The translations under genes were made by a program, and so were the position numbers. Under the pieces are notes generated by a model. It saw only the letters and a program-made list of their open reading frames with translations. It ran no database searches and had not been told where the DNA came from. From Bacteroidota bacterium (GTDB lineage: Bacteria; Bacteroidota; Bacteroidia; Chitinophagales; LD1): a stretch of 27,050 nucleotides of DNA. The stretch is from assembly GCA_018267435.1 (NCBI GenBank), contig JAFDYM010000431.1, positions 1-27,050 on the forward strand, read 5' to 3'. Of the stretch, positions 20,755 to 27,050 are shown in pieces; the stretch's first letter is position 1, and every line of letters begins with the position of its first letter.

Positions 20755-21732
20755 ATGCTACAACTAAGTTGTGAGATAGAAATAGAAGGTGAAAAGTTCG
20801 ACTATGTAGGCGAGGTGCAAATACTTAGTAGCTGGAAAACATTAACCGATACAGCTACTATAAAAGTGCCGCGCAACCTTATAAGCCGAAACAAAATGAA
20901 GCTGAACGATAAAGTGGCAGTAGGGCACAAGGTATCTATAAAGCTAGGGTATAACCTTGAGCCTAGCTTAAGGTTTAAGGGCTATGTAGATGCTATAGGA
21001 GCCGCTACTAACGAAATGGAAATAAAATGCCAAGATGATATGTGGCTGCTGAAGAAGGGCAGCTATACCTGTAGCTGGAAAAATGCAAGCATTGATGATG
21101 TGGTGGGCTTTATAAAAGATAGCTATCAACTAAAGTTTGAGCACGAAACACTTGGCGACTTTGTAAGCCTAGGCCAGTGGAAAGTAGAAGGCCTAAGCGG
21201 AGCTAAAATATTGCAGAAGCTAAAGGACGACTTTGGTATAGGTAGTTTTTTTAGAAACGGCATACTGGTGCTAGGCAAACCCTACGAAACCAAAGTAGAT
21301 GCTAAAAAGGAAATAAGCTTTGCCTATGGCCAAAATGTAATAACGTGGAAGGACCTAACATATAGAGATAAAAAGGACATAAAGCTAAAAACCCGCCTTA
21401 TAAACATGAAGCCCAATGGCACTAAAGAGGAAAGCATAAAGGGCGATGACGATGGCGAAGAGCGCACCCTGCATTTCTACAACTTATCTAAAACAGATTT
21501 AGACAAGCAAGCCGAGGCACTTATAGAACGCATGAAATACAGCGGCTACCGCGGCAAGCTTACCGCCTTTGGTATACCAGCAGTAGCACACGGCAATGTA
21601 GCTGTTATTAAAGATTACCGCATGCCTGACCGCGAGGGCAAGTATTTTATTGATAGCGTAGAAACAACTTTTAGCAGCGGCGGTATGCGCCAGGTATTTG
21701 AACTGGGGCCTGTTGCTGATTACAACACATAG
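20755..21732 (+). CDS. Baseplate hub protein (gpD/gp27-like, late control D family)
   Basis: A 325-aa protein resembling the phage late control gene D family (Mu gp44, P2 gpD, T4 gp27, type VI VgrG N-part). It starts with a beta-barrel (CEIEIEGEKFDYVGEVQILS, TATIKVPRNLISRN, LNDKVAVGHKVSIKLGYN, RFKGYVDAIGAATNEMEIKC). A second domain follows (DDMWLLKKGSYTCSWKNASI; IDDVVGFIKDSYQLKFEHET; GLSGAKILQKLKDDFGIGSF; FRNGILVLGKPYE), and then a third with LTAFGIPAVAHGNVAVIKDY. This is the pattern of hub proteins that bind the end of the tube in a trimer and hold the spike. The C-terminal SVETTFSSGGMRQVFELGP is the last strand set. It lies in the order D, V, W seen in Mu. Confidence 0.8.
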   Translation: MLQLSCEIEIEGEKFDYVGEVQILSSWKTLTDTATIKVPRNLISRNKMKLNDKVAVGHKVSIKLGYNLEPSLRFKGYVDAIGAATNEMEIKCQDDMWLLKKGSYTCSWKNASIDDVVGFIKDSYQLKFEHETLGDFVSLGQWKVEGLSGAKILQKLKDDFGIGSFFRNGILVLGKPYETKVDAKKEISFAYGQNVITWKDLTYRDKKDIKLKTRLINMKPNGTKEESIKGDDDGEERTLHFYNLSKTDLDKQAEALIERMKYSGYRGKLTAFGIPAVAHGNVAVIKDYRMPDREGKYFIDSVETTFSSGGMRQVFELGPVADYNT

Positions 21733-21748
21733 TAAAACCTATAACACA

Positions 21749-22318
21749 ATGACAATACGCGAAGCCATAAGGCAAATGGTAATAGATGTAGCCAGCAAAA
21801 AAATGATACGCATAGGCAAGGCTACCAACATAGATGCCGATAAGTGTATATGCGATGTTGACCTTGGCAATGGCGCTAGCCTGCACGCCGTAAAGCTGAA
21901 AGCAATAGAGGAGGGCGAGGATAAAGGCTTGGTAATAATGCCTAAGCAAGATACGATGGTGTGTGCTGCTATGCTGGAAGGTATAGAAGCTAACTGGAGC
22001 CTGATACAATACAGCGAAATAGAAAGCTGGCAAATAACCACTAGTGGCGGCGCACAAGTAACTGTAGCCGACGACGGCAAAGTATACCTAAACGGCAAAG
22101 ACCATGGCGGCTTGGTAAAGATAGAAGCGCTGGTGGATAGGTTGAAGGAGATAGAGGATACACATGATAAGTTAGTTGACATATTCGATACGCATGTACA
22201 TACAGTATCTAGCGGTACTGCAATAAAATTATCGGCACCCAGTATGACAAAAATGCCAAGTAAGACGAACAAGGATGACCTAGAAAACAAGAACGTGCAG
22301 CATGGCGATGGCGCATAA
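21749..22318 (+). CDS. Baseplate spike protein (gpV/Mu gp45-like)
   Basis: A 189-aa protein between the hub and wedge genes, the place of the tail spike (P2 gpV, Mu gp45). The N-terminus MTIREAIRQMVIDVASKKMI is helical, then comes an OB-fold-like set of strands (RIGKATNIDADKCICDVDLG; HAVKLKAIEEGEDKGLVIMP; KQDTMVCAAMLEGIEANWSL), and then repeated short strands (ISWQ-like; TTSGGAQVTVADDGKVYLNG), as in the beta-helix of the spike. A helix (KIEALVDRLKEIEDTHDKLV) is followed by DTHVHTVSSGTAIKLSAPSM; the HxH pair could bind the metal at the tip, as in P2 gpV, but this is only a suggestion. The frame is open 17 codons further upstream, into the hub gene; the ATG at 21749 is preceded by ATAACACA and gives no overlap. 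Confidence 0.75.
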   Translation: MTIREAIRQMVIDVASKKMIRIGKATNIDADKCICDVDLGNGASLHAVKLKAIEEGEDKGLVIMPKQDTMVCAAMLEGIEANWSLIQYSEIESWQITTSGGAQVTVADDGKVYLNGKDHGGLVKIEALVDRLKEIEDTHDKLVDIFDTHVHTVSSGTAIKLSAPSMTKMPSKTNKDDLENKNVQHGDGA

Positions 22319-22332
22319 CAAACAGAAAAAAC

Positions 22333-22641
22333 ATGATAGCAGCGAAAGACATAATGCTTGACGACGACAACGAGTTGATAATAAACAACGGCGACTTTGA
22401 AGTAAAGCATAGCGATGGCCAACACGTAAAGTTGATACTGCTAAGCGAAAAAGGAGCTTGGCGGCAGCAGCCATTCGTAGGCGTGGGTATTCGCAAATTG
22501 ATGAATACTAAACTAGGTAGCCTTGATAGGGGCTTGCTGCAAAAGCGCATAGCCAGCCAGTTGGAGTACGATAGCTATGCAGTAAAAAACATAGCCCTAT
22601 TAACCGAAGGTAAACTAAGCATAGATTATGAACGGATATAA
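22333..22641 (+). CDS. Baseplate wedge protein (gpW/gp25-like, Mu gp46 position)
   Basis: A 102-aa protein after the spike gene, the place of P2 gpW/Mu gp46 (T4 gp25 family). It begins MIAAKDIMLDDDNELIINNG, has DFEVKHSDGQHVKLILLSEK, then GAWRQQPFVGVGIRKLMNTK and a closing part with LEYDSYAVKNIALLTEGKLS. The run from 'NNDFEVxxG... LILLxxKGxWRxxPxxGxGI' is the usual shape of the Bacteroidota members of this family. gp25-like proteins sit at the inner baseplate and start sheath assembly. The next gene starts inside this gene, overlapping by 14 nt (ATGAACGGATATAA), so translation is coupled. Confidence 0.72.
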   Translation: MIAAKDIMLDDDNELIINNGDFEVKHSDGQHVKLILLSEKGAWRQQPFVGVGIRKLMNTKLGSLDRGLLQKRIASQLEYDSYAVKNIALLTEGKLSIDYERI

Positions 22642-23038
22642 ACAAGTAACAGTAAGCGATAGGCAAAGCTTAACAGATATAGCCATGCAGGAGTACGGCT
22701 GCTACCAAGGCATTTTTATACTGCTAGCTGATAATAGCGATAGGCTATTTGCTATTGACGAAGTGCCACTGCCTGGCATGAAGCTGAATATAAGAACTAT
22801 AGTACCTAGTATAAATGCTGCCAATACTACTGTAGTAGCCGAATACGGAAAGCAAGTCCATAGGGTGCTTAGCCAAGCGGTAGGCGAGGCATTTATAGTA
22901 CAAGTAATATCGGACTATGTAACTACCGACTATATGGATATAACCTATAGCCAGCCACCGGCGCATATAACGGGCCTTAAAATAATGGCCGCCATACCTG
23001 CTAATATTTCTATAAACAATACCAACAATACCGGATAG
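22628..23038 (+). CDS. LysM-domain tail protein (P2 gpX-like)
   Basis: A 136-aa protein with a LysM-type N-terminal part: VTVSDRQSLTDIAMQEYGCY, QGIFILLADNSDRLFAIDEV and PLPGMKLNIRTIVPSI (about residues 8-63), the beta-alpha-alpha-beta pattern of LysM as in P2 gpX and other tail proteins. The remainder (VVAEYGKQVHRVLSQAVGEA; YVTTDYMDITYSQPPAHITG) is not recognised. Tail LysM proteins help assemble the hub and may contact peptidoglycan. It overlaps the wedge gene by 14 nt, and the two fibre-like genes follow 4 nt behind its stop. Confidence 0.72.
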   Translation: MNGYKQVTVSDRQSLTDIAMQEYGCYQGIFILLADNSDRLFAIDEVPLPGMKLNIRTIVPSINAANTTVVAEYGKQVHRVLSQAVGEAFIVQVISDYVTTDYMDITYSQPPAHITGLKIMAAIPANISINNTNNTG

Positions 23039-23042
23039 GCCA

Positions 23043-23507
23043 ATGCTTAACACTATAAAAAGAAACATAAAAGGCAGAAGCCTTACACATCAGGAGTTTG
23101 ATAATAATTGGACCGCTATAGAAAGCATAGTGAACAATAACATGCCGCAACAGCGCTACGAAATAGCCATACAAGGATACAATAATGCCGTTGGGCTAGA
23201 TTATGTTGAGGCTTTTATAAGTATAAAAACCTTGGTAGAGCTAAAAGAAATGCCCAAGCTAAAATGCTGGGCTGTAAACCAAGGTGTAATTATAGCTATA
23301 TGCCAAGGCAAAGATTTTTTTGAGGGTTTAAGTTTTCCAATACCTAGCAATACCATACTTAGTCAAACTTATAGCCTAAGGGTAAATATGACCCCTAACC
23401 TTGAGCGCGATTGGGATGCAGTTGCATATCTGCAAGATAGCAACGCACACTTTTCAAACAGTTTAAATATTCCCCCACTAATTTTTTTACAGCAAGCCGA
23501 TGATTGA
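23043..23507 (+). CDS. Short fibre-like protein, paralogue of the fibre N-terminal module
   Basis: A 154-aa protein without named family. It matches the first about 150 residues of the next protein along its length: IKRNIKGRSLTHQEFDNNWT against IKRSTKETPLTWNDLDDNWA; MPKLKCWAVNQGVII against VPMLRGCVILNGKVT; EGLSFPIPSNTILSQTYSLR against LGNTYPLASNDVTNVAAGYD; AVAYLQDSN against NVYMWDEKG. The LTxxxxDxNWxxIE motif near the N-terminus is common in tail-fibre-type proteins of Bacteroidota phages and probably serves attachment to the baseplate. The protein lacks the Ig-like domains of its neighbour. Its last 8 nt overlap the start of that gene. It may be a subunit of the same fibre or a second receptor-binding head. 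Confidence 0.65.
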   Translation: MLNTIKRNIKGRSLTHQEFDNNWTAIESIVNNNMPQQRYEIAIQGYNNAVGLDYVEAFISIKTLVELKEMPKLKCWAVNQGVIIAICQGKDFFEGLSFPIPSNTILSQTYSLRVNMTPNLERDWDAVAYLQDSNAHFSNSLNIPPLIFLQQADD

Positions 23508-25137
23508 TTTAATAAAAAGAAGTACAAAAGAGACCCCCTTAACATGGAACGACCTTGATGATAATTGGGCGCAAATAGAAGATAGCCTAAACGCACTGGG
23601 CAACCAGCAACTATATAGCATACAAGATGTAACACATACCAATACTTGCGCTAGCAGCGGGGTAAATAGCCACGTGCTAAGTGCCCATGTACGCTTGCTA
23701 GGTAATGTGCAAGGTGTACCTATGCTTAGGGGCTGTGTAATACTAAATGGAAAGGTAACGGTAGTAGGCGAATCGATGAAGATGTTTTTAGGCAATACTT
23801 ATCCACTTGCCAGCAATGATGTAACAAATGTAGCTGCGGGATATGATGTGGATATAGAAACAGATCAATACCCTGCAACCATTAACGTGTATATGTGGGA
23901 TGAGAAAGGCAACTATGCCGCACCTTATACTTATATCATAGATGAGAACCCATGTGCATTTGTAAATTTAGTGTCGTGTGTAGCTGGGCTGAATGCTGCC
24001 ACATTTGGGCGTACGCTTGATTTTACTGTGCAAGTAAACGGAAGCGATACTTATAAGCTACAGTATTTTGATGGTGATGCCTGGCAAGATCTACATACGT
24101 TTACTACTGCCGAAAGCGAGGTAAGCCTATCGGTACCTATTGCCGATAGTATACCTACAGGCCTGCAGCAGATAAGGGTTGTAGATGTAAGCAACGGTGC
24201 TATAAGCAATACGCTAGATGTATTGCTAAGTTATAGCGATTGGTATGCTTGGCATTTGCCTGCTGTAAGCGAGTGCGACGGCACACAAAAACTTACCATG
24301 ACTTATAACATTGGCAGGATGCCTGCCAGCACTTTGGTGCTTGAGTATGATAGCCCAGCAGGTGGGTGGGAGACCCTTGCCACATATGAGTTTGACACGC
24401 CAATGCAAATGCCATATGCCGGGGGCGAAACAATGGATGTAGACATACCTGCGGGCACCTATAACTTCAGGCTCAGGAACTTGCTAACTGGAAGTGTATT
24501 GCTAAATGAAGGTGTAGACATAATAGCCTGCGAAGATGTGGAGTTGGATATAGAAATAGCAACTGCTGATGTAGTATGTGCCGAAGCTACAGGCTATATG
24601 CGCAAGCTAAATTTACAGCTTGAATTAAATGTTGGCAGTGGCGATTACAAAGTGCAAGTTTACTATGCTGGCTATTGGGGCGATATGCACGAGTTTAGCT
24701 ATACAACAGGTACAGCCCTAGTAGATTTTTATGTGCCAAGCTCGCTACCATGGGGCACGCACAATATTCGCATAATAGATATAGCTAACGACACTACAAG
24801 CAATGAAGTAAGTGTAGCGTTGGCATATACCGACAGCTATGAATGGACGATAGCACCTACAGTTTATTGCGATGGCAGTACACAAAAGCTAGACGCTGCT
24901 CTTACCTTCAGCAACACACCAGCTTCTGCCTTAATACTTGAGGTATATGCAGCTGGAACCTGGGTAGAATTGAGTAGCACTGAAGTGCCTGCCACTGGTA
25001 GCAATACTACTAGCTTAGGCAGCCCTATAATTATAGCTGAGCCGCTTGACGGCACCTACAATGTACGCTTGCGGAATACTATAACCGGCAACTCTATACT
25101 AGCAACAGATGTAGCATTTGCAAGCTGTGCACTGTAG
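23500..25137 (+). CDS. Tail fibre / adhesin with a tandemly duplicated pair of Ig-like domains
   Basis: A 545-aa protein. Residues 1-150 form the N-terminal module shared with the gene before. Residues about 152-545 hold four beta-sandwich-like units arranged as A1-B1-A2-B2. Cys160/Cys360, Cys259/Cys457 and Cys344/Cys543 recur at 198-200 residues; YNFRLRNLLTGSVLL (321-335) and YNVRLRNTITGNSIL (520-534) are 199 apart; SYSDWYAWHLPAVSECDGTQ and AYTDSYEWTIAPTVYCDGST mark the A-B border. A-type units have YKLQYFDGDAWQDLHTF or YKVQVYYAGYWGDMHEF. A duplication of about 199 residues is thus clear from the sequence. This kind of exposed, repeated Ig-like rod suits host-surface binding. The receptor is unknown. 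No chaperone gene for fibre assembly is seen next to it. Confidence 0.68.
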   Translation: MIDLIKRSTKETPLTWNDLDDNWAQIEDSLNALGNQQLYSIQDVTHTNTCASSGVNSHVLSAHVRLLGNVQGVPMLRGCVILNGKVTVVGESMKMFLGNTYPLASNDVTNVAAGYDVDIETDQYPATINVYMWDEKGNYAAPYTYIIDENPCAFVNLVSCVAGLNAATFGRTLDFTVQVNGSDTYKLQYFDGDAWQDLHTFTTAESEVSLSVPIADSIPTGLQQIRVVDVSNGAISNTLDVLLSYSDWYAWHLPAVSECDGTQKLTMTYNIGRMPASTLVLEYDSPAGGWETLATYEFDTPMQMPYAGGETMDVDIPAGTYNFRLRNLLTGSVLLNEGVDIIACEDVELDIEIATADVVCAEATGYMRKLNLQLELNVGSGDYKVQVYYAGYWGDMHEFSYTTGTALVDFYVPSSLPWGTHNIRIIDIANDTTSNEVSVALAYTDSYEWTIAPTVYCDGSTQKLDAALTFSNTPASALILEVYAAGTWVELSSTEVPATGSNTTSLGSPIIIAEPLDGTYNVRLRNTITGNSILATDVAFASCAL

Positions 25138-25169
25138 CCCAATTTTTTTATAACACATAACACAAGCAC

Positions 25170-25697
25170 ATGAAGCAAACAGAATTTGTTACGCTATACT
25201 ACCCCCATGCCTATGCTGCGCAAAAGCGAACTGGCATATCGGCCACAGCTATATTGGCGCAGGCAGCGCTTGAAAGCGGTTGGGGTAAAGCGGCGCCAGG
25301 CAATATGTTTTTTGGTATAAAAGATACCGATGGCGTAAACGGCAATGAACAGTTGCTAGTTACCGCCGAATACAGCCGCAGGGCCGATTTAAAGTTCCCT
25401 GAAATAATATCTATTACCCCACAACTGCGCAATGGGCAAAAGTGGTTTAAGTATAAAGTAAAAGACTATTTCAGAAAATACGATACGGCCGAAGAGTGCT
25501 TTGTTGACCACTGCAACTTCTTCTACAAAAACAAAAGATACGCCAAGGCGCTACAGGTAAAAGCTAATGCTACAGCGTTTATAAAAGCCATAGCTGAAGC
25601 AGGCTATGCTACCGACCCCGCGTATGCCGAAACGCTATTGGCCGTAGCTAAGAAGATAGATGCTTTAATAACCAAACAGAAAACCAAGACACAGTAA
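25170..25697 (+). CDS. Glucosaminidase (FlgJ/GH73-like), endolysin or tail lysin
   Basis: A 175-aa protein of the mannosyl-glycoprotein endo-beta-N-acetylglucosaminidase (GH73) family, which cuts the glycan chain of peptidoglycan. Evidence: FVTLYYPHAYAAQKRTGISA, then AILAQAALESGWGKAAPGNM (catalytic Glu35) and FFGIKDTDG; a later segment FRKYDTAEECFVDHCNFFYK, NKRYAKALQVKANATAFIKA and AIAEAGYATDPAYAETLLAV. These are the usual family blocks in order. There is no signal peptide or membrane helix, so it needs a holin to reach the wall, or acts from the tail tip. Its place among baseplate and fibre genes rather than beside the holin-like genes (11 kb away) leaves both uses open. The end overlaps the next start (TAATG). 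Confidence 0.85.
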   Translation: MKQTEFVTLYYPHAYAAQKRTGISATAILAQAALESGWGKAAPGNMFFGIKDTDGVNGNEQLLVTAEYSRRADLKFPEIISITPQLRNGQKWFKYKVKDYFRKYDTAEECFVDHCNFFYKNKRYAKALQVKANATAFIKAIAEAGYATDPAYAETLLAVAKKIDALITKQKTKTQ

Positions 25698-26611
25698 TGG
25701 CACGCACAATAGAAGAAATATATAACGCTATAGTGGCCGAGAAGCAAAGCTTTGCCGAGCTTGATAACCTTATGCCACAATACAACCTTGCACCGCCTGC
25801 AGTGGGCAACCCCTTTGCCGATATGCTGAACGAAGTAGCATCGGTAAGTAAGGTAGCTATATGGAAGCTATGGATATACCTGGTAGCCGTGGCGCTATAT
25901 ACGCACGAAACGCTATGGGATAAATTTAGGGAAGAAACTGAGGAGATAGCACGGCAAAGCATAGCAGGTAACTTGGCTTGGTATGCAGCGCAGGTTAAGC
26001 TATGGCAATTTGGTTCGCCCTTGCTATGGAACCACACTGCGTATAGGTATTACTACTTAGATGCCGGCACACCGCAAGGCATAGCCAAGCGCCTTGCCCA
26101 AAAGGTAAGCTGCGTAGAAGTAAACAATGCGTTGGTTAATGGCGTGCTTATAAAAGTGGCCCGCGTAAGCGGCGGCATATTGGCACCGCTTACGCCACCT
26201 CAGCTTAGCAGTTTAACCACGTATGTTAACCGCATAAAGTTTGCAGGCGTGCAAACGGCGGTAGTAAGCCTACCGCCCGATAGGGTAAAGCTGAGCTTGA
26301 AAGTATACTACGATGGCACGCTTGACCTTGCTGTGTTTAAAACCGAGCTAGAAGCAGGCATAGAGGCATACCTGCGCAACATAGAGTTTGATGGTGTGCT
26401 GTACTTAAACGAGTTGGTAGATGCCATACAGGCATTGCGCGGCACTAAGGAGCCTTGGGTGTATGTAAACAGCTGCCTATGTGCACCTAACGGGCAGCTA
26501 ACATATACCACCGTGCTTGAAAGGTACGAACCTGTAAGCGGCTACTTTGAACTGGTGCCTATAGGTACCAATATCAATGCCGATACAACCATAGATTATA
26601 TACCCATTTAA
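25697..26611 (+). CDS. Baseplate J-like protein (Mu gp47 position)
   Basis: A 304-aa protein that fits baseplate assembly protein J (Mu gp47, P2 gpJ, T4 gp6 core). The N-terminal part has MARTIEEIYNAIVAEKQSFA and NPFADMLNEVASVSKVAIWK, then a hydrophobic helix (LWIYLVAVALYTHETLWDKF). Next come RLAQKVSCVEVNNALVNGVL, LIKVARVSGGILAPLTPPQL and the C-terminal strands PPDRVKLSLKVYYDGTLDLA, FKTELEAGIEAYLRNIEFDG, VLYLNELVDAIQALRGTKEP and WVYVNSCLCAPNGQL. The pattern 'LxxxIxxYLxxLxFDGVLYLxELxDAI' is typical of the end of J-family proteins. They form the wedge ring of the baseplate that triggers sheath contraction. It is coupled to the lysin gene by a TAATG overlap and followed 16 nt later by the last gene of the window. 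Confidence 0.75.
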   Translation: MARTIEEIYNAIVAEKQSFAELDNLMPQYNLAPPAVGNPFADMLNEVASVSKVAIWKLWIYLVAVALYTHETLWDKFREETEEIARQSIAGNLAWYAAQVKLWQFGSPLLWNHTAYRYYYLDAGTPQGIAKRLAQKVSCVEVNNALVNGVLIKVARVSGGILAPLTPPQLSSLTTYVNRIKFAGVQTAVVSLPPDRVKLSLKVYYDGTLDLAVFKTELEAGIEAYLRNIEFDGVLYLNELVDAIQALRGTKEPWVYVNSCLCAPNGQLTYTTVLERYEPVSGYFELVPIGTNINADTTIDYIPI

Positions 26612-26627
26612 CCCCCGCACTTATACT

Positions 26628-27050
26628 ATGTACTTATGGAATATATACCAATGGGTAGAAAATGAACTACCTGTAGAGGTAAGGCGGCCCACAATGGCAA
26701 AGTGGATGCAAGCACTGCTAAAACCGCTTAAGGAGCTACACAGCTATTTTGAAACCTATAGGCTAGCTACGCTTAAAAAGATGCGCTACAACGGGCAGGT
26801 AATAGTGCTTGAAAACGTACTGAATGATTTGTACGACCCCCTGCTGCGCAGGTTTAGGATAAGCACTACATACGATGTGCTTAACCCGCTGTACATATAT
26901 AAGCAAAACGAAGTAAGCAATACTAACCCTGCACCGTATCTGCGTACCGAGCAAGCCTATGTGCAAGATACGGCCCATGTGCTTACCCGTATATATCTGC
27001 ATACCACTAATGAGTTAGGAGTGCTTTATGACTTTATAGTGTTAGCACCC
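26628..27050 (+). CDS. Tail/baseplate-associated protein, partial (runs off right edge)
   Basis: An open frame of 141 codons from the ATG at 26628 to the window end, with no stop. It reads MYLWNIYQWVENELPVEVRR, PTMAKWMQALLKPLKELHSY, FETYRLATLKKMRYNGQVIV, LENVLNDLYDPLLRRFRIST and later AYVQDTAHVLTRIYLHTTNE. No family is recognised. Its position after J is that of the tail protein I / Mu gp48-like gene, and its start, with repeated short amphipathic helices, is compatible with a baseplate protein of that kind, but this is an inference from order only. Codon use matches the genes before it, and it starts 16 nt after the stop of J. Confidence 0.6.
   Translation, partial: MYLWNIYQWVENELPVEVRRPTMAKWMQALLKPLKELHSYFETYRLATLKKMRYNGQVIVLENVLNDLYDPLLRRFRISTTYDVLNPLYIYKQNEVSNTNPAPYLRTEQAYVQDTAHVLTRIYLHTTNELGVLYDFIVLAP

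Noticed and set aside
1..27050. Reassigned TAG stop codons in the phage arm
   Set aside because: TAG ends several genes cleanly (for example at 21732, 23038 and 25137), and no frame is extended sensibly by reading through it.

Overview
The window looks like a chromosomal segment of a Bacteroidota bacterium, probably from the Chitinophagales/Chitinophagaceae. The reasons are the best promoter pair (TTTG, then TAnnTTTG after 21 nt), starts preceded by A-rich sequence rather than Shine-Dalgarno sites, dispersed GCCACAAAGGCACAAAG-type repeats, and protein families typical of Bacteroidota contractile phages (DUF935, DUF1320, DUF2586, DUF6046). The genus is not determined. Codon habits (many ATA, CTA, GTA and AGC codons) look alike in the cellular genes and in most of the phage genes.

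Positions 1-6919 are ordinary chromosome: a partial AI-2E-family permease, scpA (chromosome segregation), a flippase-like membrane protein, a secreted dienelactone-hydrolase-like enzyme, an iron-dependent alcohol dehydrogenase, a class-I glutamine-amidotransferase-like hydrolase (peptidase C26) and a patatin-like phospholipase. The gaps between them hold dispersed inverted repeats and a pair of REP-like palindromes.

Positions 6916-27050 are a Mu-like contractile-tailed phage cluster that continues past the right edge. It is split into two divergent arms. The left arm reads on the minus strand: small terminase, large terminase, DUF1320 neck protein, an unknown protein, DUF935 portal and a putative tail-completion protein. 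The right arm reads on the plus strand: protease/scaffold, major capsid protein, a lysis-like trio (two small membrane proteins and a candidate u-spanin), sheath, tube, two tail-assembly chaperones joined by a -1 frameshift site, tape measure, DUF6046, baseplate hub, spike, wedge, LysM protein, two related fibre proteins, a glucosaminidase, baseplate J and a partial gene. Between the arms is a symmetric divergent promoter around an 18+1+18-nt perfect palindrome. This is the most striking regulatory feature and could switch both arms together.

No integrase, transposase, repressor or replication gene is visible in the 20 kb of phage genes. The left edge abuts the patatin gene with overlapping stop codons, and host-type repeats lie between the virion genes. 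The cluster may be an ordinary prophage cut by the window edge, a long-resident or domesticated one, or a gene-transfer-agent-like element; the window alone cannot decide.
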